Shown here: one piece after another, positions 14,158-22,166 of the stretch | Numbering within the stretch: the stretch's first letter is position 1 | How the letters are laid out: each line of letters opens with the position of its first letter | Assembly (NCBI GenBank): GCA_910587395.1 | Contig: CAJULJ010000039.1 | Coordinates: 1-25,014 of the forward strand | DNA: 25,014 bases | Reading direction: 5' to 3' | From: an uncultured Oscillospiraceae bacterium | Lineage (GTDB): Bacteria; Bacillota; Clostridia; Oscillospirales; Oscillospiraceae | Translations under genes and position numbers: made by a program | Notes under the pieces: model-generated | What the model saw: the letters and a program-made list of their open reading frames with translations, nothing else | The model's database searches: none | Told to the model about the DNA's origin: nothing

Positions 14158-15291
14158 ATGAAAAAACGTCTCTCAATGCTTCTCGCGGCGGCGCTCATGC
14201 TGTCCCTGGCCCTGACGGGCTGCGGCAATGGCCGTGACGCCGGCACCACCTCCGACGCGCCGGAAACGAATTCCACCGCGCCGGTCCAGTCCCAGGCCGC
14301 GGAGCCCACCGGCGGCTTCGAGGCGGGCGCCACCATCGGCGTATCCCTCCCCTGGCTGGGCACCCAGAACTGGAAAGAGGCCGACGAGATGTTCAAGACC
14401 CAGCTGGAGGCGGCCGGCTTCAACGTAATCGTGCAGGCCGCCGACAACAAGGTGCCTCAGCAGCAGCAGCAGATCGAGGCCATGATCCAGAACGGCGCCA
14501 AGGTCATCGTGGTGGGCCCCATCGACGGCTCCCAGCTGGGCGCTGTGCTGGAGGAGGCCAAGGCCGCGGGCATCTATGTCATCGGCTATGACCGCCTACT
14601 GGAGAACACCACCGGCGTGGACGGCGTGGTGCAGTTCGGCAGCATCAAGACCGGTGAGCTCCAGGCCCAGGCCCTGCTGGACGGCCTGAAGGAGAAGAAG
14701 GGCGACGGCCCCTATAACATCGAGCTGTTCGGCGGCGGCCCCGCCGACCCCAACGCCCCCAATTTCTTCACGGGCGCGATGAGCGTGCTCCAGCCCAAGA
14801 TCGACGACGGCACCCTGGTGGTTGTCTCCGGTCAGACTGATTTCACCCAGTGCGCCACCATTGACTGGGATAATTCCAAGGCCCAGGCCCGGATGGACTC
14901 CCTGCTCTCCGGCTTCTACTCCGACAAGGAGGTCCACGGCGTTCTCTCCCCCAACGACGGCATCGCCCGCGCCATCATCACCGCCTCTGAGCAGGCCGGT
15001 CAGGAGATCCCGGTCGTCTCCGGCCTGGACGCTGAGAACGAGTCTGTGGAATGGGTCTGGTCCGGCCGCCAGTACTCTACCGTGGCGAAGCCCACCGACG
15101 TTCTGGTGGGAAAGACGGTTGAGATCATCAAGTCTCTCCAGGCAGGCAATGGAATGCCCGCCGCCGATGTCTCCGTGAACAACGGCAAAATCGACGTTCC
15201 CGTTTATGAGCTGCCCCCGGTGGTGGTCACCAAGGACAACGCCAAGGAGGCGTTTGCCAATGACCCGGGCCGTCTCGAGCTTTTGAAGTAA
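14158..15291 (+). CDS. chvE: ChvE-type sugar-binding lipoprotein
   Basis: This 377-residue type I binding protein is the substrate receptor of the GguAB transporter. The signal peptide MKKRLSMLLAAALMLSLALT precedes the lipidated Cys22, followed by a Ser/Thr/Pro linker. The mature domain begins ATIGVSLPWLGTQNWKEADE and contains VIVVGPIDGSQL, YDRLLENT and PVVSGLDAEN, all typical of ChvE/XylF-like proteins that bind xylose, glucose, galactose or arabinose. AGGAGG lies 11 bases upstream of ATG 14158. A 62-base gap after gguB may allow separate translation control of the receptor, which importers usually need in excess. Strong terminator structures follow. Confidence 0.92.
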   Translation: MKKRLSMLLAAALMLSLALTGCGNGRDAGTTSDAPETNSTAPVQSQAAEPTGGFEAGATIGVSLPWLGTQNWKEADEMFKTQLEAAGFNVIVQAADNKVPQQQQQIEAMIQNGAKVIVVGPIDGSQLGAVLEEAKAAGIYVIGYDRLLENTTGVDGVVQFGSIKTGELQAQALLDGLKEKKGDGPYNIELFGGGPADPNAPNFFTGAMSVLQPKIDDGTLVVVSGQTDFTQCATIDWDNSKAQARMDSLLSGFYSDKEVHGVLSPNDGIARAIITASEQAGQEIPVVSGLDAENESVEWVWSGRQYSTVAKPTDVLVGKTVEIIKSLQAGNGMPAADVSVNNGKIDVPVYELPPVVVTKDNAKEAFANDPGRLELLK

Positions 15292-15314
15292 GCGCGTGAT
15301 CTGAATACTATATG

Positions 15315-15358
15315 GGGCGGCGGGAGCAGATTGACGCTCCCGCCGCCCAGCACTTTTA
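15315..15358 (+). terminator. Terminator of the sugar transport operon
   Basis: A perfect 13-bp stem, GGGCGGCGGGAGC (15315-15327) with 15336-15348, has an eight-base loop and is followed by AGCACTTTTATATTC. It lies 23 bases after the chvE stop. Confidence 0.8.
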
Positions 15359-15381
15359 TATTCAGATATATGGGAACGAGC

Positions 15382-15412
15382 AGCGGCAGGACTGGGAGCC
15401 AGTCCTGCCGCT
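15382..15412. terminator. 14-bp stem-loop between convergent genes
   Basis: AGCGGCAGGACTGG (15382-15395) is exactly complementary to 15399-15412 with the loop GAG. It lies between convergent chvE and pepV and may stop pepV transcripts on the - strand, although no clear T run follows on either strand. Confidence 0.5.
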
Positions 15413-15444
15413 CAGCCTGTATGCACAGGACGGTTTTTACATTT

Positions 15445-16845
15445 CTATTCCCCGCACAGATCCACGATGATATGAGCGAACAGCTTTGCGGACAGCATCA
15501 GATCGCTGACCCGCGCCCGCTCGTCCGCGCCGTGCAGGTGGGAATCAAAGCCGGGCAGGGAACAGCCGAAGGCCACGCCGCCGGGGATGTCATGGACATA
15601 GGTGCCGCCGCCGGTGGACAGGCACTCGCCCTTCAGCCCGGTGTATTCCTCGTACCGTTTCAGCAGGGTTTTAATAAACGGACTGTCCGCCGGGACATGG
15701 TGCGGCGCGCCTTGAACGCCCTCAAAGGTAAAGCCCCGGCCTTCAAAGGCGGTCTTTGCCACGTTCAGGCAGTTCTCCTCGGTGGCGCACAGGGGCACGC
15801 GGCTGTCAAAATAGCCTTTCAATCCTGTCTCGGTGATTTCCAGCAGGGAGAACGCAAGGGTCAGTGGTCCGGAGACGGGTTCCTCCTGGGCAATGCCCAG
15901 GGCCCGGCCCTTGTAATCCCCGTGTGGAATCAGGGCATTGAGATCGCTCAGCGCGTCCTTACAGCCGCCCGGCCCCAGCGGCAGGGCGCACAGCAGGGAG
16001 ATCAGCCCCGTGATGGCGTTGTTGCCCTCCTCCGGCATGGCGGCGTGGGAGTTTTCCCCCTTGGCCTTGATGACGGTGAGTCCATCCTCATGGGCAAAGG
16101 TGAACTTGATGCCCGTGCGGGCGGTGATGTTCCGGGCCACGGGCTGGATGTCGTACATGGTCAGACCCTCCACCCCCGCAGAGGCCTCTCCGGGCAGAAT
16201 GTTCATCCGAATGCCGCCGTGGAGCCATTTCACCCTCGGCAGCTCGGCCTGGGCGGGCCAGCTCTTGGTAAAGGTGGGCCGGAGGCTGCCCTTCTCGGTG
16301 TTGATAACCGGGAAACCCGCGTCAGGGGAGAAGGTGGCCGGGGCGTAGGGGTGCCGGGCAAAGTACCAGGCGATGTCGCCGGAGCCGCTCTCCTCATTGG
16401 TGCCCATGATGACCTTGCAGTTGCGCTTGAGGGGGACGCCCAGGTCCTTTACCGCCTTCATGGCCAGCAGGGAGGCCGCCACGGGGCCCTTGTCGTCGTC
16501 GGTGCCCCGACCGTACAGCAGGCCGTCCACCAGCTTGGGGGCGTAGGGCTGAGTCACCGTCCAGCCCTCGCCGGGGGACACCACGTCCAGGTGGCCCAGG
16601 ATGTGCAGGGCGTCCTCGCCGTCATTCAGACCGGCGGTGCCCACGTAGCCTTCGTGGTTCTCCGCGATCAGCCCCCACTCCTCCGCGATGGCCAGCGCCT
16701 CCTTGAGGGCCGCGGCGGGGCCGGGGCCAAAGGGAGCCCCGGGGACGGGCTCACCCTCCACGCTGTCGATGGACACCAGACGGCTCACCGCCTCCACCAG
16801 CAGCTTTTCTTTATCCGCAAAATAGGCTTCGATTTGTTCTCTCAT
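15445..16845 (-). CDS. pepV: Dipeptidase PepV, M20 family
   Basis: This 466-residue zinc metallopeptidase of the M20/PepV (Sapep) family cleaves dipeptides in the cytoplasm. Zinc-site and catalytic elements are in the usual order: His85 and Asp87 in ILGHLDVVSPGEGW, the bridging Asp in GRGTDDDKGP (113-121), the catalytic and ligand Glu pair at 151/152 in GTNEESGSGD, and the late His in FDSHLHGADERARV. Length is normal. ATG 16845 follows AGGAGG by nine bases; the frame is open about 52 codons further upstream but that stretch is Arg-rich, structured DNA with no family match. It is transcribed away from the regulator gene at 17042 in the same direction, with a 196-base gap. Confidence 0.93.
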   Translation of the reverse strand: MREQIEAYFADKEKLLVEAVSRLVSIDSVEGEPVPGAPFGPGPAAALKEALAIAEEWGLIAENHEGYVGTAGLNDGEDALHILGHLDVVSPGEGWTVTQPYAPKLVDGLLYGRGTDDDKGPVAASLLAMKAVKDLGVPLKRNCKVIMGTNEESGSGDIAWYFARHPYAPATFSPDAGFPVINTEKGSLRPTFTKSWPAQAELPRVKWLHGGIRMNILPGEASAGVEGLTMYDIQPVARNITARTGIKFTFAHEDGLTVIKAKGENSHAAMPEEGNNAITGLISLLCALPLGPGGCKDALSDLNALIPHGDYKGRALGIAQEEPVSGPLTLAFSLLEITETGLKGYFDSRVPLCATEENCLNVAKTAFEGRGFTFEGVQGAPHHVPADSPFIKTLLKRYEEYTGLKGECLSTGGGTYVHDIPGGVAFGCSLPGFDSHLHGADERARVSDLMLSAKLFAHIIVDLCGE

Positions 16846-16872
16846 CTTATGTAACCTCCTCGTCGCATCGTC

Positions 16873-16968
16873 GGCACAAACTCCGCTCAATCGCTTTCGC
16901 CCCGGGGAACGTCTCGGTGCTCCGCTGTGCCTCCACTCCCCGCGAAAGCGGAAAGGCGCTTCGCGGGG
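16873..16968. repeat. Structured leader between regulator and pepV
   Basis: Two dyads lie upstream of pepV. GGCACA (16873-16878) pairs with TGTGCC (16926-16931), enclosing a direct repeat CTCCGCT (16881-16887 and 16920-16926). CCCCGCGAA-A-GCG (16938-16950) pairs with CGCTTCGCGGGG (16957-16968) around GAAAGG with one bulged A. Neither has a T tail. They would fold in the long 5' leader of pepV; no known riboswitch was recognised. Confidence 0.35.
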
Positions 16969-17041
16969 CCCTTTGAATCGTTCATTTCCGCCGGCTTTCA
17001 TTCTAGCCTTTTTTCCCGTCGATTACAAGGGAAAAGCGCCG

Positions 17042-17677
17042 TCAGTCCTCCTGCCCCTCGCCCACTTCCTCCAGGTATTTATAGATGGTGTACCGAGACA
17101 CCCCCAGCCGTCCCGCCACATAGGGCACCGACTTGCGGTAGGAAAACGCGCTGCGCTCCCGCAGCAGGGCCACCACCTTGAGCCGGTCCGCCTTGGTCAT
17201 AGCCTCCAAAGGCCTGCCCAGCTCGGCCACGCACTGGTCGAAGAGATCCGCCAGCTGCCGGGAGTCCCCCGGCCGCCACAAAGCGGAGCGCAGATCAGAC
17301 TGGGCGCTCATCAGGTCCTCCAAAATGCGGTTGGCAAACACCAGAGACGTGTAGTCAAAGTTGATGCCCAGCGCCAGGTTGTAGTCCTCCCCGATCATGT
17401 GGAAGGTGGAGGATTTGGTCTGCCGTCCGTCGGGGGTGACGGCCGCCAGATTCACCTGATCGGTGGTGGCCGCCTGCTCGTCCAGCTCCAGGCCGATGCC
17501 CATGATGTCCATGGTGGAGCCCACCTCCCGGCCGGACACATGGCCGTTGTAGATGGATAAAATGGGGTGGGTTGGCACGCCCATATCGTGTACCAGGGTC
17601 TCGCAGGTGGAGCCAAACATCTCCGCGATGCCCCGGGCCGTGCGGTCTAAAAACTCAAAGGCTTGCTCTCTCGTCAA
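17042..17677 (-). CDS. YheO/DauR-type PAS-HTH transcriptional regulator
   Basis: This 211-residue protein has an N-terminal YheO-type PAS-like domain (about 5-120, with GSTCETLVHD, SIYNGHVSGREVGS and YNLALGINFDYT) and a C-terminal HTH_22 domain. The latter ends YVAGRLGVSRYTIYKYLEEV. DauR, a member of this group, represses D-arginine catabolism in Pseudomonas; the ligand here is unknown. The start is probably TTG 17677, eight bases from AGGAG; the GTG at 17686 overlaps that ribosome binding site. The peptidase PepV follows in the same direction, so control of amino-acid or peptide use is a reasonable guess only. Confidence 0.85.
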   Translation of the reverse strand: MTREQAFEFLDRTARGIAEMFGSTCETLVHDMGVPTHPILSIYNGHVSGREVGSTMDIMGIGLELDEQAATTDQVNLAAVTPDGRQTKSSTFHMIGEDYNLALGINFDYTSLVFANRILEDLMSAQSDLRSALWRPGDSRQLADLFDQCVAELGRPLEAMTKADRLKVVALLRERSAFSYRKSVPYVAGRLGVSRYTIYKYLEEVGEGQED

Positions 17678-17795
17678 AGCTGGCACTCCTTCCGGGAAAA
17701 TGGCCCCGAGCCGTGTCGGGGCACTGCCTGACGGCCTTCAAATTATAGCTCATCTCCCAGGAAAAGACAAGCCCGAAGCTGCGGGAAAATGGGTG

Positions 17796-17824
17796 TTTAC
17801 TTTATCTCTTTTATCTGCTAAAAT
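17796..17824 (+). promoter_or_regulatory. Promoter of the YerC-type gene
   Basis: TTTACT (17796-17801), a 17-base spacer and TAAAAT (17819-17824) lie about 36 bases upstream of the start codon. The stretch is AT-rich compared with its surroundings. Confidence 0.7.
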
Positions 17825-17859
17825 GAAGAAAATTGCTGAAGAGCGGAGGAATGACAGCT

Positions 17860-18159
17860 ATGCCAAAGACCACCAATAAAGAGCGGAGCATGGCCCTTTA
17901 TGAGAGCATTCTGGAGCTGAAAAGCATTGAGGAGTGCGTGGCTTTTTTCGACGACCTGTGCACTGTGGGCGAGCTGCGGGCCATGGAGCAGCGTTACGAC
18001 GTGGCCCTGCTGCTGGACGACGGGCTGGTATACACAGAGATTCTGGAAAGGACCGGTGCCAGTTCGGCCACCATCAGCCGGGTGAACCGGATCTTCTCCT
18101 TCGGCGCGGGAGGGTTTCGTGAGATGATCCGCCGCCGGAAGCAGAAAACGGCCGATTGA
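17860..18159 (+). CDS. yerC: YerC/YecD-type TrpR-related DNA-binding protein
   Basis: This 99-residue protein belongs to the TrpR-related YerC/YecD family. An N-terminal helical pair (ALYESILELKSIEECVAFFD, then LRAMEQRYDVALLL) leads to the recognition segment YTEILERTGASSATISRVNR, ending RIFSFGAGGFREMI. TrpR itself represses tryptophan genes, but the ligand of the YerC branch is not established as far as I know. I start it at ATG 17860, ten bases after GGAGG; ATG 17851 is only one base away from that site. It stands as a single-gene unit with its own promoter and terminator. Confidence 0.88.
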   Translation: MPKTTNKERSMALYESILELKSIEECVAFFDDLCTVGELRAMEQRYDVALLLDDGLVYTEILERTGASSATISRVNRIFSFGAGGFREMIRRRKQKTAD

Positions 18160-18164
18160 CCTGC

Positions 18165-18191
18165 GCGCCCGCCGGACGGCGGGCGCTTTTT
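18165..18191 (+). terminator. Terminator of the YerC-type gene
   Basis: GCGCCCGCC (18165-18173) pairs with GGCGGGCGC (18178-18186), loop GGAC, followed by five T. It lies six bases after the stop codon. Confidence 0.9.
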
Positions 18192-18333
18192 CACTCTGCG
18201 CGGCGTAGGCTGCTAGGTCTTAGCGGAATGCTATGGCATATTTCCTTCCTGGCCCGCGTGACCACCAGGCTGCTCCTGGGAAGGCTGTAGACGCGAAAGC
18301 TCCCCGCCCGGAATACAGCGCACGGCAAAAAGC

Positions 18334-18367
18334 CCCCTCTCCGCCAACTGTGGAGAGGGGCCCTTTT
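18334..18367. terminator. Bidirectional terminator after purL
   Basis: CCCCTCTCC (18334-18342) pairs with GGAGAGGGG (18352-18360). Five T follow on both strands: CCCTTTTTG on +, and GGCTTTTTG on -. It ends purL from one side and any read-through from the other. The gene-free stretch 18192-18333 holds only small dyads and no recognised RNA. Confidence 0.85.
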
Positions 18368-18375
18368 TGTATTAT

Positions 18376-21300
18376 TTACCTGAAATACAACGCGCCGGAA
18401 TCAAAAATCGGCTGGAGCTTTTCGCCTGGGATGTTTTTCGCCACGAACTCGCCCCGCCGCTCGGAGTGGCCCATTTTTCCGAACACCCGGCCATCGGGGG
18501 AGAAGACGCCCTCAATGGCGCACATGGAGCCGTTTGGGTTCACAGAGACGTCCATAGACGGCACGCCATGCCCGTCTACGTACTGGGTGGCCACCTGCCC
18601 GTTGGCGACGAGCTGGTCCACCACCGACTGGGGGGCCACAAAGCGGCCCTCGCCGTGGGACACGGGGATGGCGTGGAGGTCGCCCACATGGCTGAGCAGC
18701 ATCCAGGGGGACTTCACCGAACACACCCGGGTGGTGACATACCGGCTCTGGTGCCGCCCGATCAGGTTATAGGTCAGGGTGGGGCTGTTCTCATCCACCG
18801 GCGTGATCTCGCCCCGGGGCAGCAGGCCCAGCTTCAGCAGCGCCTGGAAGCCGTTGCAGATACCCAGCATCAGGCCGTCCCGGTGCTTCAAGAGGTCGTG
18901 GACCGCGTCGGTAAGGCGTGGATTGCGGAAGAAGGAAACGATGAGCTTGGCGGAGCCCTCCGGCTCGTCGCCGCCGGAGAAGCCGCCGGGGAGAAACACA
19001 ATCTGGGCGTTTTTGATGGCCCGCTCCAGCTCCAGGGCGGACTGGGCCAGCCCGTCGGGGGTCAGGTTACGGATGACCACCGTTTCCGCATCCATCCCCG
19101 CCCGCAGGCAGGCCCGGACGGAATCGTACTCGCAGTTGGTGCCGGGGAACACGGGAATAGCCACCTTGGGGCGGGCGATCTCGCCGTCGAACACGGCGGG
19201 GGAGCGGCGGTCCCAGGTGATCGTCTCCACCGGCTCAGACGTGCCCGCGCGGGTGGGGTAGACCTCCTCCAAGGTCTGCTCGTTGAGTTTGAGTAGCTCG
19301 TCGATGGGGGCGGAGTCCTCGCCTTTGAGGTGCCGGGGAGGCAGATCCCCGTTGTGATAAAGGGTGACAACAGGCTCTTCCGTGGTAACGCCTAGCCGGA
19401 CGGTGTTGGGAATATCCACGTCCTCAGTCAGCTCGGCGACGATGGAGCCCTGGGCGGGGGCGTACCAGAGCAGTTCCAGCTCGGGGTCGGCAGTAAAACC
19501 GATGCGGTTGCCGAAGGACATCTTCATCAGGCCCTCGGCCACACTGTGCTCCACCGCCCAAGCCGCCTTTACCTTCCCGCCCTGAGCCAGCTTATGGAAG
19601 GCGTCCCAAGCGGTCTGATCCTTCGGACTGCCCGCGAACACATACACCGGGCGCCCCGCCTCCTTGAACTCGGGGGAGAGCACGTCCCCGGCCTTCACGG
19701 GGGCGATGGCGAAAGAAATGAGGGTGGGGGGCACGTCCAGATCCAAGAAGGAGCCGGACATGGAGTCCTTGCCGCCGATGGCCGCCGTACTGTAGTCAAG
19801 CTGGGCGTCCAGCGCCCCCAGCAGGGCCTGGAAGGGCTTGCCCCAGCGCTCCGGCTCGTTTCTCAGCTTCTCGAAAAACTCCTGGAGGGTGAGATAAGCG
19901 TCTTTATAGTCCGCGCCCGCCGCCACCAGCTTGGCCAGGGAGACGGTGACGCTGGCCCGCGCCCCCGCAAAGGGGTCAGCGGACAGCCACTCCGGGTTGC
20001 AGCCATAGGCCATCACGCTGGCCTGATCCGTCTCCTCCCCGGGCATGGTGGGCAGCAGCGCCGCCATGGCCTGGGCGGGGGTGGTCTGGGTCTTGCCACC
20101 AAAGGGCATCAGCACCGAGCCCGCGCCGATGGAGCCGTCAAACCGCTCCACCAGCCCCCTGCGGGAGGCGCATTTCAAACTGGCCGCCATCTCCCGCAGG
20201 TTGGAAAAATCGTGCCCGACCACAGAGTAATTTCGCTCCGGCACAGACACCTTGGCGTGCTTCACCGCGCCGTTGGTGTTCAAAAACTCCCGGCTCAAAT
20301 CGGCGATGGTCTGGCCCTTCCAGGTCATGACCATCCGGGGGGACTCCGTGACCACGGCCACCCGGTAGGCCTCCAGGTTTTCCGCCTCCGCCATGGCAAT
20401 GAACTGCTCCTCGTCCTCGGCGGCAATGACCACCGCCATGCGCTCCTGGCTTTCGGAGATGGCAAGCTCCGTGCCGTCCAGGCCGTCGTATTTTTTCCGT
20501 ACCGCGTCCAGGTCGATCTCCAGCCCGTCGGCCAGCTCGCCGATGGCCACCGACACGCCCCCCGCGCCGAAGTCATTGCAGCGCTTGATGAGTCGGGTGA
20601 CGTTCTCGTCCCGGAACAGCCGCTGGAGCTTGCGCTCCTCGGGGGCGTTGCCCTTCTGCACCTCGCTGGCCATCGTCGCCAGCGACTTTTTGTTGTGGCT
20701 CTTGGAGGAGCCGGTGGCCCCGCCGATGCCGTCCCGGCCCGTGCGCCCACCCAGCAGGATGACCACATCTCCGGGGGCGGGGCGCTCCCGGCGTACATGG
20801 CCGGCGGGGGCGGCGGCCACCACCGCGCCGCACTCCAGCCGCTTGGCGATGTAGCCGGGGTGGTACAGCTCGGCCACGTGCCCGGTGGCAAGGCCGATCT
20901 GGTTGCCGTAGGAGGAGTAGCCCGCCGCCGCGGTCTGGGCGATCTTCCGCTGGGGCAGCTTGCCCTCCAGGGTCTCGCTCAAGGGGACGGTGGGGTCGCC
21001 GCCTCCGGTGACCCGCATGGCCTGGTGGACGTAGGCCCGGCCGGACAGGGGGTCCCGGATGCAGCCGCCGATGCAGGTGGCCGCGCCGCCGAAGGGCTCG
21101 ATCTCGGTGGGGTGGTTGTGGGTCTCGTTTTTGAACATGAGCAGCCAGTCCTGCTCCTCGCCGTCCACCACGGCGGGGACGTGGATGGAGCAGGCGTTGA
21201 TCTCCTCGCTCTCGTCCAGCTCGGGCAGGAGGCCCCGTTTTTTCAGCGTTTTCGTACCAATCGTGGCGATGTCCATCAGGGTCTGGGGCCGCTTTTTCGC

Positions 21301-22110
21301 CTTCTCCTCGCCGTACACCTCCACCCGGGCGGCCAGGTAGCGCTCATAGGCGGCCTTGACCCGGGGGTCGTCGATTTGAATCCCCTTCAAATGGGTGGAA
21401 AAGGTGGTGTGGCGGCAGTGGTCGGACCAGTAGGTATCCACCACCCGCACCTCGGTGATGGTGGGGTCCCGGCGCTCCCAGTCCCGGAAGTAGTTTTGCA
21501 GGAACTTCAAATCGTCCAGATCCATGGCCAGTCCCAGCCGGTCCAGCTCAGCGGCCAGCCCTGCCTCGTCCAGATCCGTAAAGCCGTCCAGCGTCTCCAC
21601 ATGGCTGGGGATGTCATAGCTTTGGACCAGCGTTTCCGGCTTGTCCATGGAGGCCTCCCGGCTCTCCACCGGGTTGATGAGGTAGCTCTTCACGTGCTCC
21701 AGCTCCTCCTGGGAAAGCCTGCCCTCCAGCACGTACACCTTGGCGTAGGCGACGAGGGGCCGGACCTGACCGGTCATGAGCTGGACGCACTGGGCCGCGG
21801 AGTCCGCCCGCTGGTCAAACTGTCCCGGCAGGGCCTCCACCGCCAGCAGGGTATGGGGTCCCTGGGGGGCGGGGAAGTCCTCGTCATACACCGCGTCCAC
21901 CTGGGGCTCGGAGAACACTGCCCCCTTGGCCTGCTCGTAGACGGCCTCGCCGATGCCCTCCACATCGTAGCGGTTCAGGATGGTCACCCCGCTCAGGCCC
22001 CCGATTCCGAGCTGTTCCCGCAGGTCACGGCACAGCCCTTGGGCCTCCACGTCGAAGCCGGGGCGCTTGTAGACATAGCAGCGAAACACTTGGCTTTTGC
22101 TCTGGTTCAT
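18376..22110 (-). CDS. purL: Phosphoribosylformylglycinamidine synthase, fused PurL-PurQ
   Basis: This 1244-residue enzyme makes FGAM from FGAR, ATP and glutamine, the fourth step of purine synthesis, in the cytoplasm. The N-terminus has a PurS-like region, followed by the PurL linker (FLQNYFRDWERRDPTITEV), TYWSDHCRHTTF and two AIRS-type halves (NETHNHPTEIEPFGGA; GGKDSMSGSFLDL). A glutaminase domain starts near residue 980 with AIPVFPGTNCEYDS; its catalytic triad is Cys1085 in LGICNGFQ and His1215/Glu1217 in MGHSER. Such a long single chain is known from clostridia and streptococci and removes the need for separate purS and purQ. ATG 22110 follows AAGGAG by nine bases. No other purine genes are in view. 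It lies 56 bases after the solute-binding lipoprotein gene and may be cotranscribed with it. Confidence 0.95.
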   Translation of the reverse strand: MNQSKSQVFRCYVYKRPGFDVEAQGLCRDLREQLGIGGLSGVTILNRYDVEGIGEAVYEQAKGAVFSEPQVDAVYDEDFPAPQGPHTLLAVEALPGQFDQRADSAAQCVQLMTGQVRPLVAYAKVYVLEGRLSQEELEHVKSYLINPVESREASMDKPETLVQSYDIPSHVETLDGFTDLDEAGLAAELDRLGLAMDLDDLKFLQNYFRDWERRDPTITEVRVVDTYWSDHCRHTTFSTHLKGIQIDDPRVKAAYERYLAARVEVYGEEKAKKRPQTLMDIATIGTKTLKKRGLLPELDESEEINACSIHVPAVVDGEEQDWLLMFKNETHNHPTEIEPFGGAATCIGGCIRDPLSGRAYVHQAMRVTGGGDPTVPLSETLEGKLPQRKIAQTAAAGYSSYGNQIGLATGHVAELYHPGYIAKRLECGAVVAAAPAGHVRRERPAPGDVVILLGGRTGRDGIGGATGSSKSHNKKSLATMASEVQKGNAPEERKLQRLFRDENVTRLIKRCNDFGAGGVSVAIGELADGLEIDLDAVRKKYDGLDGTELAISESQERMAVVIAAEDEEQFIAMAEAENLEAYRVAVVTESPRMVMTWKGQTIADLSREFLNTNGAVKHAKVSVPERNYSVVGHDFSNLREMAASLKCASRRGLVERFDGSIGAGSVLMPFGGKTQTTPAQAMAALLPTMPGEETDQASVMAYGCNPEWLSADPFAGARASVTVSLAKLVAAGADYKDAYLTLQEFFEKLRNEPERWGKPFQALLGALDAQLDYSTAAIGGKDSMSGSFLDLDVPPTLISFAIAPVKAGDVLSPEFKEAGRPVYVFAGSPKDQTAWDAFHKLAQGGKVKAAWAVEHSVAEGLMKMSFGNRIGFTADPELELLWYAPAQGSIVAELTEDVDIPNTVRLGVTTEEPVVTLYHNGDLPPRHLKGEDSAPIDELLKLNEQTLEEVYPTRAGTSEPVETITWDRRSPAVFDGEIARPKVAIPVFPGTNCEYDSVRACLRAGMDAETVVIRNLTPDGLAQSALELERAIKNAQIVFLPGGFSGGDEPEGSAKLIVSFFRNPRLTDAVHDLLKHRDGLMLGICNGFQALLKLGLLPRGEITPVDENSPTLTYNLIGRHQSRYVTTRVCSVKSPWMLLSHVGDLHAIPVSHGEGRFVAPQSVVDQLVANGQVATQYVDGHGVPSMDVSVNPNGSMCAIEGVFSPDGRVFGKMGHSERRGEFVAKNIPGEKLQPIFDSGALYFR

Positions 22111-22166
22111 GGTTTATTTCTCCTTCTCTAGGCGAAAACTCCGCCAAGCGGGCCTGGGCCCGAAAA

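Noticed and set aside
15331..16854. A 507-codon open frame on the + strand opposite pepV
   Set aside because: PepV on the - strand has all zinc and catalytic motifs; the + frame has no ribosome binding site or recognisable domain.
16846..17001. N-terminal extension of PepV by about 52 codons
   Set aside because: AGGAGG lies nine bases before ATG 16845, giving normal family length; the extension runs through hairpins and has no match.
18192..18333. Signal-recognition-particle RNA or cobalamin riboswitch
   Set aside because: Some words look similar (GCTGCTAGGTCTT, GGGAAGG), but the invariant cores are missing or in the wrong order on both strands.
19546..22131. An 861-codon open frame on the + strand within purL
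   Set aside because: It is the mirror of the PurL coding pattern; the - strand product matches PurL over its full length.
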